From Clostridiales bacterium (lineage in GTDB: Bacteria > Bacillota > Clostridia > Christensenellales > Aristaeellaceae): a DNA stretch of 5,918 nucleotides. The stretch's first letter is position 1, and each line of letters starts with the position of its first letter. Of the stretch, positions 4,853-5,918 are shown one piece after another. The DNA lies in NCBI GenBank assembly GCA_004556985.1, contig SFFC01000126.1, forward strand, positions 1 through 5,918. The letters run 5' to 3'. Under the pieces are notes generated by a model. It was not told where the DNA came from and did not search any database. It saw nothing but the letters and a program-made list of their open reading frames with translations. The translations under genes were made by a program, and so were the position numbers.

Positions 4853-5890
4853 ATGAAAAAGCTGGTGACTTTCGCTTTGGCGGTGTACCTGCTCGTTACC
4901 TGCCTCTACGCAGCCGGGGCGGAAGGGACGCGCACGTTTGTCGATTCGACCGGCCGTGAGGTGGAGCTGCCTGAGAAGATTGAGCGCATTGCGCTCTCCG
5001 GCCCACTGGCGCAGATTGTGGTCTTCGCGCTGGCGCCGGATATGCTCGTGGGCATCGCGGTCGATTGGAGCGCGACGGCCGAGCAATATCTGCCCACAGC
5101 GTATTACAGCCTGCCTGTGCTGGGCCAGCTGTACGGGACGAAGGGCGAGCTGAATCTGGAGGAGCTGCTGGCCGCGGACCCGCAGGTGGTCATCGACGTG
5201 GGCGAGACGAAGGACGGCATTGAGGAGGATCTCGACGCGTTGACCGAGCAGACGGGCATCCCGTTTGTGCATGTCACCGCGATGCTCTCCACGCTCGACG
5301 AGACTTACGCCAAGCTCGGCGAGCTCGTCGGTCGGGAGGAGGAGGCCGCGGAGCTGGCGGCCTACTGCCGCAGGGTGTATGATCGCGCTGTCAGCATCGC
5401 GCAGAGCGTGGAGAAGGTCGATCTGCTCTACATCACAGGCGCCGAGGGGCTCAATGTGATCGCGCGCGACAGCTATCACAGCGAGACGATCGACCTGCTG
5501 AGCAACAACGTGGCCGTCGTCGAGTCGCCCTCGTCCAAGGGCACGGGCAACGAGGTCGACATGGAGCAGCTGCTCTCCTGGGATCCGGCGACCATCCTCT
5601 TCGCGCCGGACAGCATCTATGACACCGTGGCGCAGGACGCGACCTGGCAAAACATGCAGGCGATTGCCTCCGGCTGCTACAGCGAGGTGCCGGAGGGGCC
5701 GTATAACTGGATGGGCTTCCCGCCCTCCGCGCAGCGCCTGCTGGGCCTGATATGGATGGGGAAGGTGCTCTATCCGGAGGCGGCGGACTACGACCTGTAC
5801 ACCGAGGTCGCGCAGTATTACGAGCTGTTCTACCATTGCGAGCTCACGCAGGAGCAATTTGACGCGCTTGTCGCGCATTCGGCCCTCTGA
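4853..5890 (+). CDS. FecB/BtuF-family substrate-binding protein of the ABC importer
   Basis: This is an exported ligand-binding protein that would deliver substrate to the FecCD-type permease. ATG 4853 is chosen because AAGGAG (4839-4844) lies 8 bases upstream and MKK starts a good signal peptide; the GTG at 4844 overlaps that site. It has 345 residues. The signal peptide spans about residues 1-23 (hydrophobic core LVTFALAVYLLV, then AAGA). The body has the two-lobed periplasmic-binding-protein pattern of this family: FVDSTGREVELPEKIERIAL at the start, LEELLAADPQVVIDVGE in the first lobe, and LLSWDPATILFAPDSIYDT (about 240-258) and PYNWMGFPPSAQRLLG (about 282-297) in the second. Cys17 is preceded by L-V-T, a poor lipobox, so lipid anchoring is doubtful. 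Ligands in this family include ferric siderophores, haem and corrinoids; the sequence alone does not choose. Confidence 0.92.
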   Translation: MKKLVTFALAVYLLVTCLYAAGAEGTRTFVDSTGREVELPEKIERIALSGPLAQIVVFALAPDMLVGIAVDWSATAEQYLPTAYYSLPVLGQLYGTKGELNLEELLAADPQVVIDVGETKDGIEEDLDALTEQTGIPFVHVTAMLSTLDETYAKLGELVGREEEAAELAAYCRRVYDRAVSIAQSVEKVDLLYITGAEGLNVIARDSYHSETIDLLSNNVAVVESPSSKGTGNEVDMEQLLSWDPATILFAPDSIYDTVAQDATWQNMQAIASGCYSEVPEGPYNWMGFPPSAQRLLGLIWMGKVLYPEAADYDLYTEVAQYYELFYHCELTQEQFDALVAHSAL

Positions 5891-5918
5891 ACTTCGGCTT
5901 GTCTGCTGGCGGCAGGGC

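Noticed and set aside
4817..5878. A 353-codon open frame on the - strand opposite the binding-protein gene
   Set aside because: The composition is Leu/Arg/His/Gln-rich without motifs, whereas the + strand encodes a well-formed binding protein with ribosome binding site and signal peptide.
5902..5916. Short dyad (CTGC/GCAG) after the last stop codon, as a possible terminator
   Set aside because: The stem is only four strong pairs and the window ends before any T-run could be seen.
1..5918. Mobile elements, CRISPR arrays, tRNA or rRNA genes
   Set aside because: No transposase, spaced direct repeats, cloverleaf or rRNA-like sequence was seen.

Overview
The window is about 60% G+C with strong AAGGAG-type ribosome binding sites and tightly packed genes. 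This suggests a G+C-rich Firmicute of the Clostridia type, probably gut-associated. That placement is inferred from gene order and protein style; no marker gene is present.

Layout, all on the + strand. Bases 1-114 are the 3' end of a small membrane protein gene, possibly the S (substrate-capture) subunit of an ECF transporter, closed by a clear intrinsic terminator (124-149). A 184-base leader follows (150-333). It holds three dyads, and its second half resembles the core of a cobalamin riboswitch. Then come a fused two-domain ECF ATPase (318/334-2009), an EcfT transmembrane coupling protein (1999-2832), a FecCD-type permease (2903-3898), a FecE-type ATPase (3921-4688) and, after a 164-base spacer with a hairpin, a FecB-type secreted substrate-binding protein (4853-5890). 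No gene is visible on the - strand.

The set combines two uptake machines. One is an ECF module (fused ATPase plus EcfT, which needs an S subunit for specificity). The other is a complete binding-protein-dependent importer of the BtuFCD/FhuBCD class, which takes up siderophores, haem or corrinoids. They probably serve one nutrient or two linked nutrients. The leader hints at a corrinoid, but the binding protein family alone does not settle the ligand.

The most notable observations are two apparent reading-frame lesions in one operon. The expected N-terminus of the fused ATPase lies in a different frame from the rest of the gene, behind a perfect ribosome binding site, with about 40 bases including the strand before Walker A apparently missing. 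The expected C-terminus of the permease is also out of frame, immediately after a run of seven T. They could be real decay, a switchable tract, or assembly errors; the sequence alone cannot decide.
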